From Oceanirhabdus seepicola (GTDB lineage: Bacteria > Bacillota > Clostridia > Clostridiales > Clostridiaceae), in assembly GCF_023684385.1 (NCBI RefSeq), contig NZ_JAGSOJ010000002.1, forward strand, positions 744,001 to 808,000: a stretch of DNA of 64,000 bases, read 5' to 3'. Positions 28,582 to 37,245 of the stretch are shown here, in pieces (the first letter of the stretch is position 1; the number at the start of each line of letters is the position of its first letter). The position numbers and the translations under genes are program-made. Below the pieces are notes generated by a model. It did no database searches and had not been told where the DNA came from. It worked only from the letters and a program-made list of their open reading frames with translations.

Positions 28582-29931
28582 ATGAAGATTGATATAATAT
28601 GGGACAGTGGAAGATTAAAATTTTCCTTTATACCAGAAGATGGAGATGGAGATTTTAGTGAAAAAGCTAGGCTAGGAAATACTAATTGTTTTGTAAAATT
28701 ACCATCAGATTGGAGTTTAGAAGGTACTCATCCGGACATAATTGCTTTAGCAACAATATTGATTATTTATCCATTTAGTAAATATAAAATTAATTTACCA
28801 TTTGGTGTAAGCAAAGATTTTGCTGAATTGTTTGAAAAAGTTACAAAGAAGAAGGTATTTCCTATTGTTGAAAGTTTAAAGCCTAGAAAATCACAAATTT
28901 ACTCAGTGCCAGCATTAGCATATAGTGGTGGAGTTGATTCAACAGCTGCGCTAGCTGTGCTACCCAATACTGCAAAGTTATTTTTCTTAGACAGAAAATG
29001 CGATGATAGAGAGAAAAATTCAGATAATAAAAATGTAGTGTATAGATTTTTAAATAAGATTAAATTTAATAGAAAGAAAAATACTTTATATGATAAAGAT
29101 GCAGCGTATTTTGCCTGTGAGAGTTTAAAAAATATGGGCAGAAGTGTATATATGATTGAAAGTAATCTGGAATATGTTAGGAATCCAGTTGGATTTCCCA
29201 TTGATGTAGCTAACTCTATACCTGCAATATTAATGGCTGATTATATTGGATTAGATAGTATAGCATTTGGTACAATCCTAGAATCATCATATAGAATTGG
29301 TCATGAAAAATATTTAGATTATTCTAAAAGAACTCATTATATAAGATGGGGAAAATTATTTGAGATTGTGGGATTACCATTCAATCAGGTTACAGCGGGT
29401 ATTAGTGAGGTTGGAACATCGAAAATTGTAATAAATTCACCTTATTCTGACTTAGCTCAATCATGTATGAGAGGAAAAGCACAAACACCATGTTTAAATT
29501 GTTGGAAGTGCTTTAGAAAGGTTTTACTAGATAAAACACTTAAAGATGAAGAACTAGATGATAAATTATTTGAAAAGGTATTTAAGATTAGAGAAGCAAC
29601 GGAGCAATTAAGTAAAAATCTTATTAAACACCAAAATGTACTTCAATATATTACTTATCACTACAATGGAAGTAATGAAAATATGGTGTTTTTAAAAGAT
29701 AAAGTAATGGGAGAAGAAAACGTAGATTGGCTAGAAAAATGGTATCCAAAATCAATTGAATTAATTCCTGAAAAATATAAAGACGTAGTTGAAAAAAATA
29801 TACTAAAATATTTAGAAAAAATGAGTACGGAAGAAGAAATAAAGGTAGAGCAATGGAATCTAGGTGAATTAGTCAAAAGTGAAAATCACAAAATGAAATG
29901 TGAAAAATTCACAGAGAGCATTAATGGTTAA
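28582..29931 (+). CDS. PP-loop ATP pyrophosphatase-type protein in glycan locus
   Basis: 449 residues; starts two bases after the previous stop. The PP-loop SGGVDSTAAL at about residues 114-123 is the mark of the ATP-pyrophosphatase superfamily, which adenylates a substrate for amide or thio transfer. A CxxCxxC cluster (Cys304, Cys307, Cys310: PCLNCWKCFRK) probably binds zinc or carries a thio group. The region between has ESNLEYVRNPVGFPIDVANSIPA and FGTILESSYRIGHEKY. I believe related proteins occur in polysaccharide loci as an uncharacterised family (possibly DUF6395), but cannot check it. It differs from WbpG-type sugar amidotransferases in length and motifs. A role in modifying a nucleotide sugar or glycan is inference. 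Confidence 0.7.
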   Translation: MKIDIIWDSGRLKFSFIPEDGDGDFSEKARLGNTNCFVKLPSDWSLEGTHPDIIALATILIIYPFSKYKINLPFGVSKDFAELFEKVTKKKVFPIVESLKPRKSQIYSVPALAYSGGVDSTAALAVLPNTAKLFFLDRKCDDREKNSDNKNVVYRFLNKIKFNRKKNTLYDKDAAYFACESLKNMGRSVYMIESNLEYVRNPVGFPIDVANSIPAILMADYIGLDSIAFGTILESSYRIGHEKYLDYSKRTHYIRWGKLFEIVGLPFNQVTAGISEVGTSKIVINSPYSDLAQSCMRGKAQTPCLNCWKCFRKVLLDKTLKDEELDDKLFEKVFKIREATEQLSKNLIKHQNVLQYITYHYNGSNENMVFLKDKVMGEENVDWLEKWYPKSIELIPEKYKDVVEKNILKYLEKMSTEEEIKVEQWNLGELVKSENHKMKCEKFTESING

Positions 29932-29975
29932 AAGTTAACAAGAAAATGAAAAAAAATTTAATAAAAGGTGATTTT

Positions 29976-31271
29976 ATGAAAATATGTGTATTGGGATTGG
30001 GATATATAGGGTTACCAACGGCAATAATGCTTGCTATTCATGAAAATGAAGTTTGTGGGGTTGATATAAATTTAGATATAATTCAAATGATAAATAATGG
30101 AGAGCTTCATATAAAAGAATCTGGATTATCAGATTTGTTTGAAGATGTAGTGAATAAAGGAAACTTTAAAGCATTTAGTAAGCCTAAGGAGGCTGATGCA
30201 TTTATAATTGCCGTTCCTACTCCAATAAAAGAAGATAAATCCTTTGATGGAAGTTATGTAATAGATGCAGTTAATTCTCTTTTACCCTATTTAAGAAAAG
30301 GAAATATTATTATTATTGAATCTACAATTGCCCCAAGGACAACAGAAGACTTAATAAAACCTTTAATAGAAGAATGTGGATTTAATATAGGAAAAGATAT
30401 ATATTTAGCACATTGTCCTGAAAGAGTTTTACCAGGAAATATTATAAATGAATTGATTAATAATGATAGAGTAGTTGGAGGGATAACAAAAGAGTGTGCG
30501 GTTAAGTCAGCTGACATATATAAAGCATTTGTTAAAGGTGAAATATTATTAACTGATTCTAAAACTGCTGAAATGGCCAAGCTTATTGAAAACACTTTTA
30601 GAGATGTGAATATTGCATTTTCAAATGAAATTACAAGGGTTTGTACTGAATTAAAGATTGATGCTCTAGATGTTATTCAAATGGCAAATAGACATCCAAG
30701 AGTAAATTTATTAAATCCAGGTCCTGGAGTTGGTGGACATTGTTTAGCTGTGGATCCGTACTTTATTATTGATAAAGAGCCTAAAAACTCTAGAATCATC
30801 AGTATAGCAAGAGAGATAAATGACGGTATGCCATATTTTGTTGTAGAAAATATTGATAAACTATTAAAAGGTACAGCAAACCCACTAATCGCTGTACTAG
30901 GCGTTAGTTACAAAGGGAATGTGGATGATGTAAGAGAAAGTCCTGCTATTAAGGTTATAGAACTTTTAAAGAATAAAAACTACAAACTAAACATATATGA
31001 TCCTTATGTAAAAGGTTGGAGCAATGTGAGTTCAATTAAAGAAGCAATATTAGATTGTGATATGGTATTAATATTAAGTGATCATAAACAGTTTAAAAAA
31101 ATAGATGCAGAAGAGATAGTTTCATTAATGAGAAGTCCAATGATTTTTGATACTAAAGGGATTATAATGAAGCAAGAGATTGCTATTTCTAATGAGAACA
31201 ATACAATAGTGAATGATCAAAAGGAAATTAAACTTATAAATTGGGGGAATTTGCATAAATATTTATATTGA
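29976..31271 (+). CDS. UDP-N-acetyl-D-mannosamine dehydrogenase-type nucleotide sugar dehydrogenase
   Basis: 431 residues from ATG 29976, with AAAGGTG ahead; the in-frame ATG at 29946 has no site. The N-terminal Rossmann motif is ICVLGLGYIGLPTAIMLA; CPERVLPGN and NDRVVGG are typical of WecC/WbpA-type UDP-ManNAc/UDP-GlcNAc dehydrogenases; the central helix shows ENTFRDVNIAFSNE; the catalytic Cys256 lies in GPGVGGHCLAVDP. The C-terminal UDP-binding domain (VLGVSYKGNVDDVRESPA) is complete. It oxidises C6 of a UDP-hexosamine to the uronic acid in two NAD-dependent steps, supplying an acidic sugar to the glycan. An epimerase for ManNAc supply is not in the window, so UDP-GlcNAc could be the substrate instead. 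Confidence 0.85.
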   Translation: MKICVLGLGYIGLPTAIMLAIHENEVCGVDINLDIIQMINNGELHIKESGLSDLFEDVVNKGNFKAFSKPKEADAFIIAVPTPIKEDKSFDGSYVIDAVNSLLPYLRKGNIIIIESTIAPRTTEDLIKPLIEECGFNIGKDIYLAHCPERVLPGNIINELINNDRVVGGITKECAVKSADIYKAFVKGEILLTDSKTAEMAKLIENTFRDVNIAFSNEITRVCTELKIDALDVIQMANRHPRVNLLNPGPGVGGHCLAVDPYFIIDKEPKNSRIISIAREINDGMPYFVVENIDKLLKGTANPLIAVLGVSYKGNVDDVRESPAIKVIELLKNKNYKLNIYDPYVKGWSNVSSIKEAILDCDMVLILSDHKQFKKIDAEEIVSLMRSPMIFDTKGIIMKQEIAISNENNTIVNDQKEIKLINWGNLHKYLY

Positions 31272-31352
31272 TTAAAATGTTAGATATTTATTTCATTTTA
31301 AAATGTCAAAAATCGAAATAGGTTATTAAAAATGATTAATGGAGGTAGTAAA

Positions 31353-32480
31353 GTGTATATTCCAGTTGGGAAACCAGATATTACAAACAAGGAAATAAAT
31401 GAAGTTGTAGATGTGATGAAATCTGGCATATTTATTGAAGGGCATAAAGTAAAGGAATTTGAATCAAAAATCTCAAAGTTATTTAATGCGAAATATGCTA
31501 TTGCTGTTAACAGTGCAGAAAGTGCATTTCACCTAATAGTTAAAGCATTAGATATAAATAATGGGGATCAAGTAATAACTACTCCTTTTAATTATGTAGA
31601 TCCACTAAATTGTTTTATTGCTGAAGGTGGAATACCTGTGTTTGTTGATATAGATCCGAAAAGCTACAATATGGATATTAATAGTATAGAGAATAACATT
31701 ACTGAGAAAACAAAAGTTATTCTGGCATCTAATAGTTTTGGACAACCTATGGATATGGAAACTTTAAGGAAAATAGCCGATAAATATAAATTATATTTAA
31801 TAGAAGATAGCTGTGGAGCTATGACATGTAAATATAATGGCAATAAAATTGGCGAATTTTCTCATGCTACAGTTATTAACCTTGCTCCCAATAAAGAAAT
31901 CACAACAGGTGAAGGTGGAATTCTTATAACCAATGACAAAAATATGACTGATGTATCAAGGAGCCTAAGAGCTAGAAATAGAATTAAAATGGAAGAATAT
32001 GTGTTTCATAAGAATAAAGGACACAACTATAAAATGAGTGAACTTCATGCTGCAATAGGATGCGCACAATTAGAGAGATTGGATGAAATTGTAGCAGAAA
32101 AGAAGAAGGTAAGGGATATATACAACGAAGAACTAAGTAATATAAGAGGTATTAAGATTCCGTATATTTATGAAAATGTTGAAATAAATGGAATGACATC
32201 ATATGTGATTTTACTGGATAAGGGAATAGATAGACAAAGTATAATGAACTATCTAATGGATAACGGAATTGAATGTAGAGCATATTTTACACCAATACAT
32301 ATTCAACCATATATTAAAGCAGATTTTAATTATAAACAAGGAGCCTTTCCAGTAACTGAAGATATATCCAACAGAACGGTAGCATTACCTTTTTTTAATG
32401 GTTTAAAAAGGGATAAGATAGAGTATATAGCAAAGAAGATTATAGAAGCTATATATATATGCGAAGAAAGTAAATGCTAG
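31353..32480 (+). CDS. DegT/DnrJ/EryC1-family nucleotide-sugar aminotransferase
   Basis: 375 residues from GTG 31353, chosen because GGAGGT (31341-31346) lies seven bases ahead; an in-frame ATG at 31332 precedes that site. It is a PLP-dependent type I fold: N-terminus YIPVGKPDITNKEINEVVDVMKSG, Asp-Ser-Cys-Gly-Ala region (LIEDSCGAMTC), and the Schiff-base lysine in NLAPNKEITTGEGG (Lys181 by this start). It places an amino group on a 3- or 4-keto nucleotide sugar from glutamate. Together with the dehydrogenase it suggests a diamino or amino uronic acid residue in the glycan, as in WbpE-type pathways; the intervening oxidase/dehydrogenase is not present here. Confidence 0.85.
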   Translation: MYIPVGKPDITNKEINEVVDVMKSGIFIEGHKVKEFESKISKLFNAKYAIAVNSAESAFHLIVKALDINNGDQVITTPFNYVDPLNCFIAEGGIPVFVDIDPKSYNMDINSIENNITEKTKVILASNSFGQPMDMETLRKIADKYKLYLIEDSCGAMTCKYNGNKIGEFSHATVINLAPNKEITTGEGGILITNDKNMTDVSRSLRARNRIKMEEYVFHKNKGHNYKMSELHAAIGCAQLERLDEIVAEKKKVRDIYNEELSNIRGIKIPYIYENVEINGMTSYVILLDKGIDRQSIMNYLMDNGIECRAYFTPIHIQPYIKADFNYKQGAFPVTEDISNRTVALPFFNGLKRDKIEYIAKKIIEAIYICEESKC

Positions 32481-32928
32481 AAGTAAAAAAGTTTATATTT
32501 ATCAACTTAATTGGTGAGAAATCAACTATTAAATTTATGTTTTTTATTATTTTATTTTAATATAGGTTGATAATGAAAAATATAAGGAGAAAATTTAAAA
32601 ACAATGGCTATTATTAAAATTAAAAATATTATATAAAAATGGAGATGAAAAGAAATTAAAGTAGAATACTTAAAATAGATGGAGAATCTGAAATGATAAA
32701 GGTAATATCTGTTTTTGAACAAGAACAGAAGCTATAAAGATGCTCACTAGTTAAAAAGTTAGAAAAAGAAGATGGAATAACATGTGATAAAATCATCAAA
32801 GGAATTATAATTAAATTTTATAATCAGTAGGAGTGGTTTGTTTATTACGTGCTAACAAATTTATAAAATTTTGTAAATTGAATATTATAATAGTAAGTGG
32901 AAAATATGCTTAGAAAAGAGGGGTTAAC
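32481..32928. other. AT-rich gap in the glycan locus, probably decayed coding DNA
   Basis: About 450 bases without an intact gene. Short frames interrupted by stops (near 32640-32825; for example a stretch reading DGESEMIKVISVFEQEQKL then a stop) look like the remains of a small gene. A TATAAT lies at 32886-32891, 38 bases before the next gene, and may be its -10 element. No hairpin terminator was found. Confidence 0.4.
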
Positions 32929-34425
32929 ATGATTAAAGAAACTCAAAAACAATTAAATAGAATTCAAGTGCTATTGGATTGTTTTTGTATAATTTTATCA
33001 GTAATTTTAGCGTGGTTATTAAGATTTGAATCAGGAATTATAGATCTTAATGGTAAACCATTACCTTTTTCCAACTATTTTAACCATACTTTTATTTTAG
33101 TTCCATTATTCCTAGTGTTATTCAATAAATTCAATATGTACAAACCTAAGAGATTAAAAGGGATATTTGTAGAGTTTAGCAATATAATTAATATTAATAT
33201 TATAGGGATAATTATTTATACACTAATACTATATTTTTCTAAAGCAGTTGATTTTTCAAGATATTTTATAATACTATTTGGTGGTTTTAATATATTATTA
33301 TTGACAGCGGAACGTGTAACAATAAGATTAGTCCTAAGAAAAATTAGAAAAAAAGGAAGTAATCTAAAACATATAATTATTCTTGGGAATAGCGAAATTT
33401 CAAAAGGGTTTACTGGAAAAATTCAAAAAAATAAACATTGGGGTTATAATATTGTAGGGATTTTTTCTGATAATGTAAACAAAAGAAATGAGAATAAAAT
33501 AGGTAGAAAAGTGCAAACAGAAGCAGAAAAACAAGTTGCTGCGAGTATTGATACCTTAAAATATCAAAATAGCATGATAAAAGATTTGAATAATAAAACA
33601 AACAGTCTATCAGGTGATTTCAATGACTTTAAACAATATATTAGTAAGAATAGGGTAGATGAGGTCTTTATAGCAATAGCTCTCGAAGAATACAGTAAGC
33701 TTGGGGAGTTAATAAATTCTTGCGAGCAGAATGGGATTAGAGCAAAGATAATACCTGATTATTATAAATATATACCTGCAAAACCATATGTAGAAGAAGT
33801 TGATGGTTTACCAATAATAAATATAAGATATGTACCTCTGGATAATATAATGAATAAATTACCTAAGAGAATATTTGATATATTAGTTAGTAGTATATGT
33901 TTAGTGCTAGCTTCGCCAGTACTAATATTCACTGCGCTTACAATAAAAATTACATCACCGGGGCCAATATTATTCAAACAGGAAAGAGTAGGGCTTAATA
34001 GGCAAAAGTTTAATATGTACAAGTTTAGGTCAATGCATGTTCAGAAAGATGAAGATGAGAAAGTGGAGTGGACAACTAAGAATGATCCAAGAAAAACTAA
34101 GTTTGGTTCTTTCATTAGAAAAACAAGTATTGATGAACTACCGCAATTCATTAATGTCCTTAAAGGGGATATGAGCATAATTGGTCCTAGACCTGAAAGA
34201 CCATATTTTGTTGACAAGTTTAAAGAACAGATTCCTAAATATATGATAAAGCATCATGTTCGTCCTGGCATTACGGGATGGGCGCAGGTTAATGGATTTA
34301 GAGGAGATACTTCCATTAAGAAGAGGATAGAACATGATATTTATTACATTGAAAATTGGACATTTGGGTTTGATCTAAAGATATTCTTTATGACCTTTGT
34401 CAGAGGGTTTAGAAATGCATACTAG
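32929..34425 (+). CDS. Polyprenyl-phosphate sugar-1-phosphate transferase (WbaP/EpsL-like initiating enzyme)
   Basis: 498 residues. Four to five N-terminal membrane helices (to about residue 135), a CoA-binding-like cytoplasmic domain (IIILGNSEISKGFTG), then the bacterial sugar transferase domain from about residue 305: KRIFDILVSSICLVLASPV, GPILFKQERVGLNRQKFNMYKFRSM, FIRKTSIDELPQFINVLKGDMSIIGPRPERP, PGITGWAQVNGFRG. It loads the first sugar phosphate on undecaprenyl phosphate, starting glycan assembly. A charged insertion at about residues 188-235 (EAEKQVAASIDTLKYQNSM ...) within the central domain is longer than usual and predicted helical. Its stop codon TAG shares its G with the REP-like unit at 34425. 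It is the last gene of the locus. Confidence 0.9.
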   Translation: MIKETQKQLNRIQVLLDCFCIILSVILAWLLRFESGIIDLNGKPLPFSNYFNHTFILVPLFLVLFNKFNMYKPKRLKGIFVEFSNIININIIGIIIYTLILYFSKAVDFSRYFIILFGGFNILLLTAERVTIRLVLRKIRKKGSNLKHIIILGNSEISKGFTGKIQKNKHWGYNIVGIFSDNVNKRNENKIGRKVQTEAEKQVAASIDTLKYQNSMIKDLNNKTNSLSGDFNDFKQYISKNRVDEVFIAIALEEYSKLGELINSCEQNGIRAKIIPDYYKYIPAKPYVEEVDGLPIINIRYVPLDNIMNKLPKRIFDILVSSICLVLASPVLIFTALTIKITSPGPILFKQERVGLNRQKFNMYKFRSMHVQKDEDEKVEWTTKNDPRKTKFGSFIRKTSIDELPQFINVLKGDMSIIGPRPERPYFVDKFKEQIPKYMIKHHVRPGITGWAQVNGFRGDTSIKKRIEHDIYYIENWTFGFDLKIFFMTFVRGFRNAY

Positions 34426-34488
34426 GGGACTGTCACCACCCGAAATCACCCGAAACCGCTCGGAAAAAGTGGAAAATAGAAAATGTTC

Positions 34489-34528
34489 AAATAGACTATC
34501 AGAGTATTTTGCTGACAGTCTATTTTTT
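34489..34528 (+). terminator. Terminator of the glycan locus
   Basis: AAATAGACT-a-TCAG pairs with CTGA-c-AGTCTATTT, followed by TTTT. It lies inside the left end of the REP-bounded element. Confidence 0.7.
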
Positions 34529-34580
34529 AGTTTGAAAATTTGAAATGTGGATAACATTTAATAAAAAAGGAATATTTAAA

Positions 34581-35159
34581 ATGGCAAGAAAAAATAGAAT
34601 CTGGTTTCCCAATGCTATGTATCATATAACATCAAGAGGAAATCGTAGAAATGATATTTTTAGAGTTAAAGAGGACTATGAAGTATATTTAAAAATCTTA
34701 AGAGAAGTGTCGGTATATTATAATAATGAATACGAAATCATATGTTATTGCTTAATGACAAACCATGTTCATTTACAAATTCAAACACACGAAAAACATA
34801 TTAAGTATTTTATGAGCAGATTAAACTCATTTTATGCTAGATATTTTAATAATAAATATAATTATGTAGGTCATTTATTCCAAGATAGATATGGTTCAGA
34901 AGTTATAGACAGTGGTAAATATGCTGTAAGAGCAAGCAGATATATACATCTGAATCCAGTAAGAGCTAATATGGTACTGAAACCAGAAGAATATAAGTGG
35001 AGCAGTTATTCAATGTATATAGGAATGAAAGAAGAAAAACTAATAGAGAGCGATAAAATATTATCTTATTTTACTAGAGATACTGCAAGAGAATTATATA
35101 GGGATTTTGTAGAAAGTGCAATGAAAAATAAATCAATTGAAGATAAGGAAGTGATTTAG
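34581..35159 (+). CDS. REP-associated tyrosine transposase (RAYT, Y1/IS200-like)
   Basis: 192 residues from ATG 34581 (AAAAGGA ahead); an in-frame ATG at 34545 has no site. The family motifs are all present: MYHITSRGNRRNDIF near the N-terminus, the HxH metal site in MTNHVHLQIQ (about residues 70-76), the FQDRYGSE motif and YIHLNPVRANM with WSSYSMYIG. RAYT proteins are single-domain HUH-type nucleases that recognise REP hairpins and are normally present as one chromosomal copy associated with dispersed REP units. Here the gene is flanked by REP units in inverted orientation, with a third copy 14.7 kb upstream. It looks intact. Confidence 0.9.
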   Translation: MARKNRIWFPNAMYHITSRGNRRNDIFRVKEDYEVYLKILREVSVYYNNEYEIICYCLMTNHVHLQIQTHEKHIKYFMSRLNSFYARYFNNKYNYVGHLFQDRYGSEVIDSGKYAVRASRYIHLNPVRANMVLKPEEYKWSSYSMYIGMKEEKLIESDKILSYFTRDTARELYRDFVESAMKNKSIEDKEVI

Positions 35160-35207
35160 GGATAGACCAATAGATTTGATAAACTAGAAAAGAATGTGAA
35201 TAAACCT

Positions 35208-35244
35208 AAAGAGGCATCTTAAAATAAAGATGCCTCTTTTTTAA
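35208..35244 (+). terminator. Terminator of the transposase gene
   Basis: Perfect 13-bp stem AAAGAGGCATCTT/AAGATGCCTCTTT followed by T residues. Confidence 0.85.
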
Positions 35245-35310
35245 AATCAGTCATTTTTCGAGAAGTTCCGAGTAGGTTCGGGTGGTGACAGTCCCCACTA
35301 CACGTGTCCC

Positions 35311-36936
35311 CTACAATTTGTTCCTGGTTATTAAAGTATTACTTTTTAAATCATAGACATTGATAAAATTAGGAGAAATGGTATAAAGATAATCCCCATT
35401 GATTGTTATATACTCCGATATTTGATCAATATAATTACTATTGTTAGTAGGTAATTGTGTATCAAAATTCGATATCAGATTCACAGTGAAGTCTCTGGAG
35501 TCATTCTGCTTGTATGTTAATAAATATTCGCTAAACTTATCCGTTTTAAGTGTTATAGGTAGTGCTAGAAGTTTATTTTCTTTATCATAAAACATAATAC
35601 CATTAGTGCCGTAAGAATTATTAGTAGTAAGATCTAAAGTCGTAATAAGATTATATTCCAAATCATAAATGTTCATATTAAAAAATGTTTTTTTATCTGA
35701 AGTGATATTCAATTCATATATATAATCTTCAGTATAATAGAGTTCTCCAGATATTATTTTATGATTATTTTTCACAGAAATTTTATTATCTTTAAAATAT
35801 AAGGAAACCCATTCACTAGAATAGTTATTAGATGAAGTATTATATTTAATAAATAAATTATCATCTACAAAATCGAATTTTTCAATTGTAGATTCTTTAT
35901 TTGTAAAATAAATATCTTGTACAATTAAGTTATCATCAAGTAGATAGATAGCAAATGTGTCCTTGTCAGATAGCTTTAGCGTTGTTATTAGTTTTAAACA
36001 ATTATTTTCAATATTTAAAGCGTCGTAAAATGTTAAAGATCCTGGCATAATAGCTTTAAAATTATCTAAGAAAAGCTCTTCTCCTATACTCAGTTTAATT
36101 ATCTGCGTTTGGTTATTTTTAGATGATGAAAGATAAATAAAGTCATCATCTGAGTACACTGATTGACCGACTCCCCATATTGCTTTTGTATCAGAGAGTG
36201 AAATATCATCTTTGAGAGAAATGCTTACCCCACATAGATAATTTTTTTCGGTTGATTCATATGGTGCAGAATAAATATTATTTTCATTAAAGAAATATTT
36301 TTTTTCATCAATGAAATAATAAGGCCAGAAGTCAAATTCTGATGAGGCTTCATTATATGGTTTAAATTTTGAAAAGATTTTCATGCTATCTTCCGAGAAC
36401 GTTAGGTGTACAAGGTTCCCCGATAAAGAGAATTCCTTCAAGAAGATAGGCATTTCCAAAATAGTAATATCAAATATTTTTATGGTAGTTACTGGATCAT
36501 TGACACCAAAAGGAGAACTTAATTCAGCTGAAGTGTTAAGATAATCTCCGGCTACAATAAGATAGTCATCTTTAATATATAAATTATGTATGTTGAAATT
36601 AGTTAATCTAATATTGGTTATTACCTTAGAATTATTAGGTGATAAGTCTATAAATTCTACAGCATTTCCTTTAATCCTAAAAATATGACTCTCATCATAT
36701 TCTGCATATTCATTGAATTTAGTGTTTTTTAAATTATCAATGGAGTTAACACCATGCTCATAATTATCTAAACTTTGCATGAAATCTTCAAAGTTTTTTA
36801 GATTTTCAAAACTATTTATATTTTCAAGCTTGAACTTTGATTGAACATTTAAATCATAAGCAGAAGCTGTTTTGTTTATAAGAAAAAATGATGAAAATAA
36901 TGTTATAAATAATAAGTATTTAATATATTTATTCAT
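35311..36936 (-). CDS. Secreted beta-propeller-domain protein (PF09826-like), copy 1
   Basis: 541 residues; AAGGAGA before ATG 36936. A signal peptide ends near residue 26 (KTASA-YDL). The region from about residue 75 resembles secreted beta-propeller proteins with C-terminal repeats known in Clostridia and archaea: DESHIFRIKGNAVEFIDLSP, LYIKDDYLIVAGDY, TTIKIFDITILEMPIFLKEF. The otherwise conserved VEGVDEADIVKTDG-type segment is replaced by FNEYAEYDESHIFR, so it is a diverged member. Several blades with 'IYLLDDNLIVQDIYF' or 'NIYDLEYNLITTLDL' follow. It is exported, probably to the cell wall or medium; the function is unknown. It faces the gene at 40696 only in family; the two are paralogues. 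Confidence 0.6.
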   Translation of the reverse strand: MNKYIKYLLFITLFSSFFLINKTASAYDLNVQSKFKLENINSFENLKNFEDFMQSLDNYEHGVNSIDNLKNTKFNEYAEYDESHIFRIKGNAVEFIDLSPNNSKVITNIRLTNFNIHNLYIKDDYLIVAGDYLNTSAELSSPFGVNDPVTTIKIFDITILEMPIFLKEFSLSGNLVHLTFSEDSMKIFSKFKPYNEASSEFDFWPYYFIDEKKYFFNENNIYSAPYESTEKNYLCGVSISLKDDISLSDTKAIWGVGQSVYSDDDFIYLSSSKNNQTQIIKLSIGEELFLDNFKAIMPGSLTFYDALNIENNCLKLITTLKLSDKDTFAIYLLDDNLIVQDIYFTNKESTIEKFDFVDDNLFIKYNTSSNNYSSEWVSLYFKDNKISVKNNHKIISGELYYTEDYIYELNITSDKKTFFNMNIYDLEYNLITTLDLTTNNSYGTNGIMFYDKENKLLALPITLKTDKFSEYLLTYKQNDSRDFTVNLISNFDTQLPTNNSNYIDQISEYITINGDYLYTISPNFINVYDLKSNTLITRNKL

Positions 36937-37072
36937 GGCAATCTCCTTTGATAATATCTTCTATATATATAAACGTATAAATGTAGAATTTAGTTGCATA
37001 TATATAATAAAAAATTTAGGAAAAAGAAAAAAATATAGAGAAAAAAACAAAGTATTAACATTAGAAGTAATT

Positions 37073-37102
37073 TTGATTATCAATAATTAAATGTGATATA
37101 AT
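37073..37102 (+). promoter_or_regulatory. Promoter of the protease/dipeptidase operon
   Basis: TTGATT (37073-37078), 18 bases, TATAAT (37097-37102) with an extended -10 TGA. It leaves a leader of about 140 bases before the first start codon. Confidence 0.6.
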
Positions 37103-37245
37103 TTAAACTAATGCTAAGCATTTGGATATACTGAAATGAGAATAATGTATCAAGGAAAGATTAGAAATAGAATTATATAATCTTGTAAATAATAAAAAAA
37201 TAAAGCTCAAAGAGTTAGAGACAGAATTTATTAGGAGGAATGAAT

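Larger units (their letters stand above)
34425..35296 (+). mobile_element. REP-bounded transposase element
   Basis: Inverted 18-bp ends: GGGGACTGTCACCACCCG at 34425-34442 and its reverse complement at 35279-35296. The similarity continues inward for about 15 more bases on each side (CCCGAAA..CTCGGAA-type). Between them lie a terminator, the REP-associated transposase gene and another terminator. The left end overlaps the stop codon of the sugar transferase gene. The right end lies 14 bases before the stop codon of the convergent propeller gene. Confidence 0.75.

Noticed and set aside
34375..34557. Short minus-strand frame across the left end of the REP-bounded element
   Set aside because: Antisense to the end of the sugar transferase gene and the repeat; no start site evidence.
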